Below the pieces are notes generated by a model. The model saw only the letters and a program-made list of their open reading frames with translations, did not search any database and was not told where the DNA came from. The translations under genes were made by a program, and so were the position numbers. Below are positions 1-6,965 of a stretch of 11,803 nucleotides of DNA, piece by piece. The stretch's first letter is position 1. Each line of letters begins with the position of its first letter. The stretch is taken from assembly GCA_023428035.1 (NCBI GenBank), contig JAEYZO010000259.1:1-11803 (forward strand), read 5' to 3'. The stretch comes from Pseudomonadota bacterium. Lineage in GTDB: Bacteria > Myxococcota_A > Polyangia > Polyangiales > Ga0077539.

Positions 1-1
1 A

Positions 2-628
2 ACGGCGATGCCCCGCTTCTCGCGGGGCCCCCTGCGCCCCCCCGAGGGGGGGGGGGGCGCGCACGGGCGCGCCTGCGCCTACGACGACCGGGAGTGCGCG
101 TCTCCGTACAGCGAGGGAGACACCGACGACGACGCGGGCGTGGCGCTCACCTACCCCCTCGGCGACGCGGGCTTCAGCGGCTACTACGAGGTCACCGGCG
201 CGGGCCTCACGCCCACCCTCATCTTCGCCGTCCCCCCCGAGTGGGACGAGCGCGCCAACCCGATCTACCGCGTCGTGAGCCAGGCGGACTTCGACCTGCT
301 CAGCACGGTGGCCCGGATCACCCGCGACCCGATGAAGGGATACCTCGCCGCGGAGCTTCAGGGCTGCGACCAGCACGGCGCCGCCGGGCTCGCCGTGGGC
401 GTCGTCCCCGTGGCCGAGGGCGCGACGCGCTTCCACTTCCAACGGATGCTGCCCAACACCGCCGCGACGGAGACCGACATCACGGGCATCGGGGGATGGT
501 TCAACCTGCCGCCCGGCGAGTACACGGTGACCAGCTCCATCGCGGCCTGCGAGCTGCGCATCGCGAGCGCCCCGGTGTTCACCCGCGCGGGGTGGCTGAG
601 CTCGCTGGGGCTGCAGCCCACGCCGTGA
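2..628 (+). CDS. 3' part of a secreted protein with a carboxypeptidase-regulatory-like C-terminal domain (5' partial)
   Basis: The frame is open to the left edge, so the true start is probably outside the window. The ATG at 8 lies in a hairpin-rich, low-complexity stretch and should not be trusted as a start. Counting from it, residues 45-95 are beta-rich with a GFSGYYEVTG segment. Residues 115-206 look like a carboxypeptidase-regulatory (transthyretin-like) fold: a GC-Q-HGAAGLAVGV strand pair, then TDITGIGGWFNLPPGEYTV, where the G-F-x-x-PPGxYTV pattern is typical, and a closing strand ending RAGWLSSLGLQPTP. Such domains are common at the ends of myxobacterial surface lipoproteins and are not enzymes. 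The N-terminal 25 residues, rich in Arg, Pro and Gly, are unlike the rest; a frameshift at the 12-G run is possible. No function can be named. Confidence 0.6.
   Translation, partial: TAMPRFSRGPLRPPEGGGGAHGRACAYDDRECASPYSEGDTDDDAGVALTYPLGDAGFSGYYEVTGAGLTPTLIFAVPPEWDERANPIYRVVSQADFDLLSTVARITRDPMKGYLAAELQGCDQHGAAGLAVGVVPVAEGATRFHFQRMLPNTAATETDITGIGGWFNLPPGEYTVTSSIAACELRIASAPVFTRAGWLSSLGLQPTP
11..60. other. Two GC hairpins and a 12-G homopolymer at the left edge
   Basis: CCCCGC at 11-16 pairs perfectly with GCGGGG at 22-27. Just after it, seven Cs (37-43), GA, and twelve Gs (46-57) form a second inverted repeat. The run lies inside the open frame of the first gene, where it would encode Pro-Pro-Glu-Gly-Gly-Gly-Gly. 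Sequence of this kind at the end of a record often marks a sequencing or assembly break, so the length of the G run, and hence the reading frame to its left, is uncertain. Confidence 0.6.
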
Positions 629-642
629 AGGCGCGGGCGGCG

Positions 643-652
643 GTGGTACGCT
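643..652 (+). promoter_or_regulatory. Candidate -10-like element GGTACGCT before the Uma2 gene
   Basis: TACGCT (647-652) ends exactly 10 nt before the GTG at 663, in the 34 bp gap after the preceding gene. The same hexamer shape and distance occur before 3059 and 6997. No clear TTGACA-like -35 and no Shine-Dalgarno sequence are visible here. If real, transcription would begin within a few bases of the start codon. Confidence 0.3.
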
Positions 653-662
653 CGCGGTCGCC

Positions 663-1433
663 GTGACGAATCCACGCATCGCGCCAGGGCCGTTTCGGGC
701 GGACCAGCTCCGCTCTGGAGATCGGTACGAGCTCTCGCAGGGGCACCCGATCTACTGCGCCCCGACGGGGCAGGGCGGGTCGGGTCCGAACGGCCGTGGC
801 TTCGCGGTGCTCGACAGCGATCCGGCTGTGACCAGCGCGGGCGTCGACACGGGCCTGGCGCTCTCGGAGGACACCCTGCGCGCGCCCGACGTGACCGTGA
901 ACCACGAGGGCGAGGCGGGGGTGTGGGCCACGCGCGCTCCCCTGGTGGTGGAGTACGCCGACCGCGGGCAGAAGGAGCCCGAGCTGCGAGCGAAGATCGC
1001 GGAGCTCCTCTCCGCGGGTACCCGCTGGGTGTGGGTGGTGCGCCTCGCGGGGCCGCGACGGGTCGAGGTTCACGAGGCCGGGCAGCCCGTGAAGACCCTC
1101 GGGCCGGGAGAGGCGCTCGCGGCGCCGGGGGTGTTGCAGAACACGATCCCGGTCGAGGCGCTGTACGACCGCGAGGCGGCGCACGAGGTCACGCTGCGCA
1201 ACCTCCTCCAGCGGGCGGGCTACGCCTCCCTCGACGCGGTGCGCGCGGAGGGCCGCGAGGAGGGCGCGCTGCGCGCGCTCGCGGAGTCGGTGCTCACGGT
1301 GCTCGACGCGCGCGGGCTGGTGGTGAGCGACGCGCTGCGGGAGCGCGTGATGGCGTGCCGCGACCGGGCGACGCTGGCGCGGTGGCAGCGCGCGGCGGTG
1401 ACGGCCGCGAGCGCCGACGAGGTGGTGGGCTGA
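663..1433 (+). CDS. Uma2 family endonuclease-like protein (PD-(D/E)XK superfamily)
   Basis: A 256-residue protein matching the Uma2 (DUF820) restriction-endonuclease-like fold. The core is visible in order: APDVTV (D76), LVVEY (E97), a helix with K111 in ELRAKIAELLSAGTRWVWVV, and the RRVEVHEAG strand, giving the D...E-x(13)-K arrangement of this family. The usual ExxSP after the acidic strand is replaced by EYADRGQKEPELRAK, so activity is plausible but not certain. Residues 190-256 form a helical tail (REEGALRALAESVLTVLDARGLVVSDALRERVMAC) like the tails on Uma2 and Rpn/PDDEXK proteins that occur in many copies in myxobacterial genomes. The GTG start at 663 is chosen because it follows the previous stop closely and keeps the N-terminal region. 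It is probably co-transcribed with the next gene, 14 bp downstream. The biological role of such stand-alone proteins is poorly known. Confidence 0.8.
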   Translation: MTNPRIAPGPFRADQLRSGDRYELSQGHPIYCAPTGQGGSGPNGRGFAVLDSDPAVTSAGVDTGLALSEDTLRAPDVTVNHEGEAGVWATRAPLVVEYADRGQKEPELRAKIAELLSAGTRWVWVVRLAGPRRVEVHEAGQPVKTLGPGEALAAPGVLQNTIPVEALYDREAAHEVTLRNLLQRAGYASLDAVRAEGREEGALRALAESVLTVLDARGLVVSDALRERVMACRDRATLARWQRAAVTAASADEVVG

Positions 1434-1447
1434 CCTCCTCACGCCCG

Positions 1448-2308
1448 ATGCCTCCATCGCAGCGCGCCCGCGCCCTCGACGCGATCCGCGAGCGTCACCG
1501 TGACTTCGTCCACGCCGCCGCGCTCGCCCGCGACCCGCTGCGCTTCGCGCACCGCTACGGCGACCCCCTCGACCGCGAGCTCGTCGCGCTCCTCTCGGCC
1601 CTCATGGCCTTCGGCCGCGTCGAGATCATCGGCAACAAGCTCACCGAGCTCCTCGCGCTCCTCGGCCCGTCACCCTCGCACACCGCGCGCTCGCTCCCTC
1701 GCGACGCGCTCACCTCCACCCTCCGCGCCTTTCGTCACCGGACCTTCGCGGGCGCCGACATCGCCGCGCTCCTCTCCGCGGTGGGCGCGCTGCAATCGCG
1801 CGACGGACGTCTCCTCGCCTCCCTCGAAGCGCGCTTCTCCACCCACGGCGCGCTGCGACCCGCCCTCGCCGCGTGGGTAGGCGAACTCCGCGCGCTCGCC
1901 TTCGGCGCGTCACCGACCCGCGCGCAGCGGCACCTCCTGCCCGACCCCGAGGGGCCCAGCGCCTCGAAGCGCCTGCTCCTCTTCCTGCGGTGGGTGACCC
2001 GCGGTGACCAGGGCGACCTCGGCCTCGCGGCGCTTCCCACCTCGGCCTTGATCGTCCCCCTCGACGTGCACGTGCACCGCATCGCGAGGAACCTCGGGCT
2101 CACCGCGCGCAACGACGCGTCGTGGCGCACCGCCGAGGAGGTCACCGACGCCCTCCGCGCGCTCTCCGCCGACGACCCGGTGCGCTACGACATGGCCGTG
2201 TGCCACTTCGGGATCAACGGCGACTGCCCCTCGAAGCGCGACGCCACCCGCTGTGAAGGGTGCGCGCTGAAGCCCGCCTGCGTGTGGTGGGTGAAGCGCC
2301 GGCGCTGA
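1448..2308 (+). CDS. TIGR02757 (DUF2400) family protein with a four-cysteine C-terminal loop
   Basis: A 286-residue protein of the TIGR02757/DUF2400 family. The family core begins near residue 36 (RYGDPLDRELVALLSALMAFGRVEII) and includes KRLLLFLRWVTR (174-185) and LIVPLDVHVHRIARNLGL (201-218). The C-terminus carries Cys260, Cys269, Cys272 and Cys278, spaced C-x8-C-x2-C-x5-C, close to the C-x6-C-x2-C-x5-C [4Fe-4S] loop of endonuclease III. The LDVHVHRIA segment also resembles the VDTHVxRV strand that carries the catalytic Asp of HhH-GPD glycosylases (here D206). A GVGxKTA-like hairpin with the lysine is not seen. A DNA-repair-related fold is therefore likely by resemblance, but its activity is unknown. 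The ATG at 1448 is the start because the upstream open sequence only shadows the Uma2 gene. No Shine-Dalgarno sequence is visible. The 3' end faces the GST gene 3 bp away. Confidence 0.88.
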   Translation: MPPSQRARALDAIRERHRDFVHAAALARDPLRFAHRYGDPLDRELVALLSALMAFGRVEIIGNKLTELLALLGPSPSHTARSLPRDALTSTLRAFRHRTFAGADIAALLSAVGALQSRDGRLLASLEARFSTHGALRPALAAWVGELRALAFGASPTRAQRHLLPDPEGPSASKRLLLFLRWVTRGDQGDLGLAALPTSALIVPLDVHVHRIARNLGLTARNDASWRTAEEVTDALRALSADDPVRYDMAVCHFGINGDCPSKRDATRCEGCALKPACVWWVKRRR

Positions 2309-2311
2309 CGC

Positions 2312-2989
2312 CTACGACTGCCCGAAGAGGTGCTTGCGCGCCTCCTCGTCCATGCCGCCCTTGTAGAGCTCCGCGCCCACGGCCCTGCCGCGCTGCGCCG
2401 CGGGGCGCGAGCCCACCCGCTCCATCCACGCCTTCACCTTCGGAAATGGCTCGGCGTCGATCTCCAGCCGCACGTGCCCGATCGCCCAGCACCACGACGC
2501 GATGTCGGCGATGGAGTACTCCCCCGCGAGGTAGTCCCGGTCCGCGAGGCGCCGCTCCATCACCCCGAAGAGCCGCAGCACCTCGTTGACGTAGCGTTCC
2601 GTCGCGTAGGGGATGCGCTCCTTCGCGTAGGTCTTGAAATGGTTCGCCTGCCCCATCATCGGCCCCAGGCCCCCCATCTGCCACATCAGCCACTGCGTGA
2701 CCTCGTAGCGGCCCCGAAGGTCCTTCGGCATGAGCTGGCCGGTCTTCTCCGCGATGTACAGAAGGATCGCCCCGCTCTCGAACACGCTCAGCGGCTCGCC
2801 GCCCCCCACGGGGTCGTGGTCGACGATCGCCGGCATCCGGTTGTTCGGTGAGATCGCCAGGAACTCCGGCTTGAACTGCTCGCCCCGACCGATGTTCACC
2901 GGCACGACCCGGTAGTCGAGCCCGGTCTCCTCCAGCGCCACGCTCACCTTCCACCCGTTGGGGGTGGGCCAGTAGTACAGGTCGATCAT
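2312..2989 (-). CDS. yfcG: YfcG-like (Nu-class) glutathione S-transferase / disulfide reductase
   Basis: A 225-residue cytosolic GST very close in pattern to E. coli YfcG (about 215 aa). The N-terminal thioredoxin-like domain (1-85) starts MIDLYYWPTPNGWKVS with Thr9 and Asn11, the residues that stabilise glutathione in the Nu class in place of a catalytic Tyr or Ser. It continues with the cis-Pro motif RMPAIVD (P53) and the gamma-glutamyl-binding FESGAILLY (E71-S72). The helical C-terminal domain includes QWLMWQMGGLGPMMGQ (99-114) and EYSIADIASWCWAIG (157-171). Family members bind glutathione or its disulfide and act as disulfide-bond reductases with weak transferase activity. The ATG at 2989 gives the exact family N-terminus. 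It is transcribed divergently from the S55-like gene, sharing a 69 bp upstream region, and converges on the TIGR02757 gene with no room for a terminator. Confidence 0.93.
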   Translation of the reverse strand: MIDLYYWPTPNGWKVSVALEETGLDYRVVPVNIGRGEQFKPEFLAISPNNRMPAIVDHDPVGGGEPLSVFESGAILLYIAEKTGQLMPKDLRGRYEVTQWLMWQMGGLGPMMGQANHFKTYAKERIPYATERYVNEVLRLFGVMERRLADRDYLAGEYSIADIASWCWAIGHVRLEIDAEPFPKVKAWMERVGSRPAAQRGRAVGAELYKGGMDEEARKHLFGQS

Positions 2990-3018
2990 CGGCGCACCCT
3001 AGGACCTCCCCGCCGTCG

Positions 3019-3048
3019 TTGACACCCTCGCCGTGGCTTCGGCACGCT
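3019..3048 (+). promoter_or_regulatory. Candidate promoter: TTGACA plus CACGCT upstream of the S55-like gene
   Basis: A consensus -35 hexamer TTGACA lies at 3019-3024. After an 18 bp spacer comes CACGCT (3043-3048), within GGCACGCT, which matches the GGTACGCT before 663 at seven of eight bases. The hexamer ends 10 nt before the GTG start at 3059, so the transcript leader would be only a few bases long, and no Shine-Dalgarno sequence is present. The region lies in the 69 bp divergent gap between the GST and the S55-like gene. Confidence 0.45.
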
Positions 3049-3058
3049 GCGCTCCCCC

Positions 3059-4867
3059 GTGCGCCCCGCCGCCCTCGCGCTCCCCCTCGTCGCCGCCGCC
3101 CTCACCGCCGGCGCGGGCGCGCTCTACGCGCAAACCCGACCCGCGGCCCCCGCGACCATCGACGTCGACGAGCTCCGACCCGGGATGCGCGGCTACGGCC
3201 TCACCATCTTCCGCGGCGCGCGGCCCGAGCGCTTCGACGTCGAGGTCATCGACGTCCTCCACGACTTTCGCCCGCGGCAGGACCTGGTTCTCATCCGCTC
3301 GACGCACCCGGTGATCGTGCGCGCCGGCACCATCGGCGGAATGTCGGGCTCGCCCATCTACATCAACGACCGGCTCATGGGCGCCTACGCCTACGGCTGG
3401 GAGTTCGGCCGCGAGCCCGTGGCCGGCGTCACCCCCATCTCGTCGATGCTCGACGTGCTGCGACGCCCGCGGCGCACGCCGCCAGGGATCATCCCTGGCG
3501 AGACCGTGCCCCTCCCCGTGCAGCTCGCGCGCGCCGAGCCCTGGAACACCCTCCGCGAGCGCCACGCCCTCACCCGCGCTCCCGTGCCCACCCCCTACGG
3601 CACGCTCGTGCCCGCGACCACGCCGCTCATCGTGGGAGGCATGGCCCCGCGCGCCCTCGCGCACCTCACCGAATCCCTCGAAGACTTCGGCCTCGTGCCC
3701 CTGCAAGCGGGGGGGAGCGGGCCTTCTACCCCGCCCGCCGACGCGCCCGCCCGCTACGAGAACGGCGGCGCCCTCGCGATCCGCGCCATGCAGGGAGACA
3801 TCACCGGCAACATCACCGGCACCGTCACCCTCACCCGCGACGAGGGCGTGCTCGCCTTCGGCCACCCGATGATGTCCCTCGGCGAGATCGGCGTGCCCGC
3901 GGCCATCGCGAGGGTGCTCTGGGTGCTCTCCAACGAGCGGCGCTCCTTCAAGATCAGCGAGCCCGTGCGCAACCTCGGCGCCCTCGTGCAAGACCGCGGC
4001 GCCGCCGTCGTGGTCGACCCCCGCGCCGAGGCCGCCGTCATCCCCATCCGCGTGCGCGTGCGCGGCGCCGACGGCGCGCCGCACCCCGACTGGAACGTCT
4101 CCGTCACCTACCAGCGCCCCCTCGCGTCGCGCCTCGTGGGCAGCGTGGTCGAGAGCGCGCTGGAGTCCACCGCGAGCGACACCGGCGACGCCGCGTGGAC
4201 GGTCCGCTCCCGCGTGCGCATCGCCGGGCGCAACCCCGTCGAGGTCGTCGACCACGGCACCGGCGGAGAGGGCTACCGCGGCATCCGCTCCTTCGGCGGC
4301 CTCGAGCTCGTGCAGCGCGTGATCGACAACGCCTTCGGCTCCGCCCGCGTCGAGGGCCTCGACGTCGACATCGACCTTCGCTGGGCCAGCGAGTACGCCT
4401 ACGTGCGCTCGGTGAGCGTCGACCGCGCCGAGGTCGAGCCGGGCTCCACGGTCACCCTCCGGGTCACCCTCGGCCGCTACGGCGCGCCCCCCGAGACGAG
4501 GAACGTTCGCGTAGAGATCCCCCGCGAGCTCGCCGGCCAGGAGGTCGAGCTCGAGGTCGCCGGGGGCCACGACGCCCAGCTCGACCTGCCCGAGCCCGAG
4601 AGCCTCGACGACCTCATCCGGAACATCCAGACGCGCCTCCCCGGCGACGCCCTGGTGGTCTCGCTGCGGATGCCCGGCCAGGGCGTGACGCTCCGCGGTC
4701 GTACGGTGCCGAACCTCCCGGGCTCGGCCTTCGACGCGCTGCGGCCCTCGGCGAGCAGCGACACGGGCGAGCCCCTCGCGAACCTCCGGCGCACTGTCGT
4801 CCCCGTGGGGCGAGTGGTGGTGGGGCGCGACAGGGTGCGCCTGCGCGCGCGGGAGATCACTCGATGA
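3059..4867 (+). CDS. Secreted SpoIVB-type (S55) peptidase-like protein with permuted catalytic blocks and an Ig-like tail
   Basis: A 602-residue protein with a Sec signal peptide (about 1-25, ending LYAQ). Residues 35-130 match the C-terminal half of the SpoIVB S55 domain: GMRGYGLTIF, RFDVEVIDVLHDF, TIGGMSGSPIYINDRLMGAYAYGW and PVAGVTPI. Ser96 in GMSGSP is the predicted nucleophile. Residues 240-312 match the N-terminal half: GDITGNITGTVTLT, then GVLAFGHPMMSLGEIG with His269, then FKISEPVRNLGALVQDR. In SpoIVB the GH block comes before the serine block; here the order is reversed. Residues 440-505 look Ig-like (AEVEPGSTVTLRVTL). No PDZ domain is evident. It is presumably periplasmic or secreted. 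SpoIVB cleaves a signalling partner during sporulation; the substrate here is unknown. GTG 3059 is chosen because it directly precedes the signal peptide. The stop overlaps the next gene's ATG (ATGA), implying translational coupling. Confidence 0.85.
   Translation: MRPAALALPLVAAALTAGAGALYAQTRPAAPATIDVDELRPGMRGYGLTIFRGARPERFDVEVIDVLHDFRPRQDLVLIRSTHPVIVRAGTIGGMSGSPIYINDRLMGAYAYGWEFGREPVAGVTPISSMLDVLRRPRRTPPGIIPGETVPLPVQLARAEPWNTLRERHALTRAPVPTPYGTLVPATTPLIVGGMAPRALAHLTESLEDFGLVPLQAGGSGPSTPPADAPARYENGGALAIRAMQGDITGNITGTVTLTRDEGVLAFGHPMMSLGEIGVPAAIARVLWVLSNERRSFKISEPVRNLGALVQDRGAAVVVDPRAEAAVIPIRVRVRGADGAPHPDWNVSVTYQRPLASRLVGSVVESALESTASDTGDAAWTVRSRVRIAGRNPVEVVDHGTGGEGYRGIRSFGGLELVQRVIDNAFGSARVEGLDVDIDLRWASEYAYVRSVSVDRAEVEPGSTVTLRVTLGRYGAPPETRNVRVEIPRELAGQEVELEVAGGHDAQLDLPEPESLDDLIRNIQTRLPGDALVVSLRMPGQGVTLRGRTVPNLPGSAFDALRPSASSDTGEPLANLRRTVVPVGRVVVGRDRVRLRAREITR
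3480..3500. repeat. Perfect 10-bp-arm inverted repeat inside the S55-like gene
   Basis: CGCCAGGGAT (3480-3489), one central C (3490), and ATCCCTGGCG (3491-3500) form a perfect dyad. In RNA it would fold as an 8-bp GC-rich stem (CGCCAGGG/CCCUGGCG) with an AUCAU loop. No T-run follows, so it is not an intrinsic terminator. In the protein it encodes a Pro-Pro-Gly-Ile-Ile-Pro-Gly turn between the serine block and the GH block. Confidence 0.7.
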
Positions 4868-6912
4868 AGCGATGGCGCCTCGCCCTCACGGCGGTCGGTG
4901 TGGTGCTCGGCGTGCTGATGAGCGCGCTCCCGGGCGAGGGGGTCACCACCCGCACCTTCACCCTCGACTCGTCCACCGAGCTCTCCGCGGGCACCCTCGA
5001 GGGCGTCGCGGTCTCCGACGACGGCACGGTCACCCGCGGGGTGAGCGCCGAGCGGGTGAGCTTCCCCGAGGCCGTCGGGAGCGTGTGGTCGCTCCTCGAC
5101 CTCGGTGACGGGAGCGTGCTCGCGGGCACCGGCGTCGACGGCAAGGTGTACCGCCTCGCCAACGGCCGCGCGACGCTCTACGCCGACACCGGCGCGGTGG
5201 CCGTGACGGGCCTCGCGCGCGGAGACGGCGGCGCGGTGTACGCCGCCACGCTGCCCGACGGGAAGGTGTTCCGACTCGTTCCCCCCGCGAACGATCGGCC
5301 GCAGGAGCCCGTGCTGGTGGCCGAGCTCCCCGGCGCGCAGCACGTCTGGGCCCTCGCGTGGGACGCGCGTCGCCGCGCCCTCCTCTGTGCCACCGGCCCC
5401 GAGGGAAAGCTCTTCGCCGTCGACCCGAGACGTCCTTCGGGCTCGAACCACACCGTCCTCTTCGACAGCGTCGAGCCGCACCTCTACGCGATGGCGCTGC
5501 GCCCTGACGGCGAGGCCGTCGTCGGCGCGGGCGGCGGCCACGCGGTCGTCTACGGCGTCTCCGCCACGGGCACACCCCGGGTGATCGCGCGCCTCGCGGG
5601 AGACGAGGTGCGCGGCGTGGCCGTGGCGGGGGACGTGGTCTGGGCGGCCTCGAACGAGTTCACCGATCCGCCCGCGGCGCCGCGCAGGAGCACCGCGCAG
5701 TCGCGGCAGCCCTCACCGGGAGGGCCTACCTCTCCAGCGCGACCGCGTCCGGGCAAGGGCAACGTGTATCGGATCTCTCCCACGGGCCTCGCCGACCGCT
5801 ACTGGCACGACGACGCCGCGCACGTCGCGTCGATCGAGTGGGACTCCGCCCGCAACGAGCTCTACGCCGGCCTCGGCGTGGGCGGGCGCGTCCTGGCCTT
5901 CAGGGACGACCGCTCCTGGCGCACGCTGCTCGACCTCGACGAGCACCAGGCCCTCGCGCTCTCGCTCTCGACCCGCGCTCGGGTGATCGGCACCGCCGAC
6001 GGGGGCAGCCTCTACCGCGTCACCGACGCCGCTCCGCCCGCGGCGGTGTGGACGAGCAAGGTGCTCGACGCGACGGTGCCCTCTCACTGGGGCGCGGTGC
6101 GCTGGCGCGGCGAAGGCGCCCTCGACTGGGAGAGCCGCAGCGGAAACACCGACGCGCCCGACGACACCTGGAGCGCGTGGCAGACCCTCGGTGACGACGG
6201 CGCGGTGCGCTCCCCCGCCGCGCGCTACGTGCAGGTGCGCGCGCGCTTCGGCCGCGCCAGCGACACCGCGATCCGCTCTGTCACGGTGTACTACCTCCCC
6301 GAGAACCAGCGCGCGGTGCTCACCGAGGTGACGGCCTCGACGCCCGAGACGAAGGCCGGCGAGCCGCGACCCACCACCCTCCGCGTGCAGTGGAAGGTCG
6401 ACAACCCCGACCGCGACACGATCCGTTATCGACTTCGCTTTCGCCGCGACGGAGAGGAGACCTGGCGCCCGGTGCTCCGCAACCAGGAGTACACGACGGA
6501 GACCCGCCACGACTGGGCGCTCGATGGGCTGCCCGAGGGCTGGTACCGCGTCGAGGTCGAGGCCAGCGACGAGGCCTCGAACCCCGACGACGGCGTGACG
6601 CGCGACCGACGCGCCGCCGACCCGCTGCTGGTCGACGTGACGCCCCCCACGGTGACCGTGCGCGTGAACGGAGAGCGCGTCGAGGGAGAGGCCACCGACG
6701 GGGTGAGCGCGATCCTCCGCGCCGAGGTGAGCCTCGACGGCGGAGACTGGCGCCCCCTGCGCGCGGTCGACGGTGTCTTCGACGAGCGGGTCGAGCGCTT
6801 CACGGGCGCGCTCCCGAGCGGAGGCGCGACGGCGGGCGACCACCTCGTCGCGGTGCGGGCCTTCGACGAGGCCAACAACGTCGGGGTCGTCTCGGCGCGC
6901 TACCGACGGTGA
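4864..6912 (+). CDS. Secreted beta-propeller protein with beta-sandwich and fibronectin III-like C-terminal domains
   Basis: A 682-residue exported protein with a signal peptide (about 1-25). Residues 40-390 contain seven blade-like repeats marked by G-[KRGN]-[VL]-[YF]-type strands near 92, 132, 180, 224, 298, 340 and 380 (for example DGKVYRL, DGKVFRL, GGSLYRV), consistent with a seven-bladed propeller. A Pro/Ser/Arg-rich loop (about 265-298) separates the fourth and fifth repeats. Residues 394-478 look like a beta-sandwich (SHWGAVRW, ESRSGNTDAPDDTWSAW, SPAARYVQVRARF), a pattern found after propellers in secreted proteins of Acidobacteria and Myxococcota. Residues 485-590 are fibronectin III-like (YRLRFRRDGEETW, LPEGWYRVEVEASDEAS), and 591-682 form another Ig-like module. 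No catalytic motif is seen; a binding or scaffold role is inferred. ATG 4864 overlaps the S55-like stop, making a coupled pair. Confidence 0.8.
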   Translation: MKRWRLALTAVGVVLGVLMSALPGEGVTTRTFTLDSSTELSAGTLEGVAVSDDGTVTRGVSAERVSFPEAVGSVWSLLDLGDGSVLAGTGVDGKVYRLANGRATLYADTGAVAVTGLARGDGGAVYAATLPDGKVFRLVPPANDRPQEPVLVAELPGAQHVWALAWDARRRALLCATGPEGKLFAVDPRRPSGSNHTVLFDSVEPHLYAMALRPDGEAVVGAGGGHAVVYGVSATGTPRVIARLAGDEVRGVAVAGDVVWAASNEFTDPPAAPRRSTAQSRQPSPGGPTSPARPRPGKGNVYRISPTGLADRYWHDDAAHVASIEWDSARNELYAGLGVGGRVLAFRDDRSWRTLLDLDEHQALALSLSTRARVIGTADGGSLYRVTDAAPPAAVWTSKVLDATVPSHWGAVRWRGEGALDWESRSGNTDAPDDTWSAWQTLGDDGAVRSPAARYVQVRARFGRASDTAIRSVTVYYLPENQRAVLTEVTASTPETKAGEPRPTTLRVQWKVDNPDRDTIRYRLRFRRDGEETWRPVLRNQEYTTETRHDWALDGLPEGWYRVEVEASDEASNPDDGVTRDRRAADPLLVDVTPPTVTVRVNGERVEGEATDGVSAILRAEVSLDGGDWRPLRAVDGVFDERVERFTGALPSGGATAGDHLVAVRAFDEANNVGVVSARYRR

Positions 6913-6965
6913 TCGCTGGCGCAGCCTGACCCACTCGACCGCCCGTGAGCGCGGGGATTCTCGCG

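Noticed and set aside
34..60. The C-run/G-run hairpin considered as a terminator or regulatory hairpin
   Set aside because: It lies inside an open coding frame at the record edge and has no T-tract; a sequencing or assembly artefact is more likely.
94..666. An alternative + frame of 190 codons across the first gene
   Set aside because: It is very Arg-rich and lacks the conserved-looking PPGEYTV domain of the other frame.
2309..2311. A bidirectional terminator between the convergent TIGR02757 and GST genes
   Set aside because: Only 3 bp separate the stop codons, and no stem with a T-tract was seen in the flanking coding ends.
2999..4570. A 523-codon open frame on the minus strand opposite the S55-like gene
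   Set aside because: The translation is Ala/Gly/Arg/Asp-rich and low in complexity, the usual mirror of a GC-rich gene. The + strand has a signal peptide and clear family motifs.
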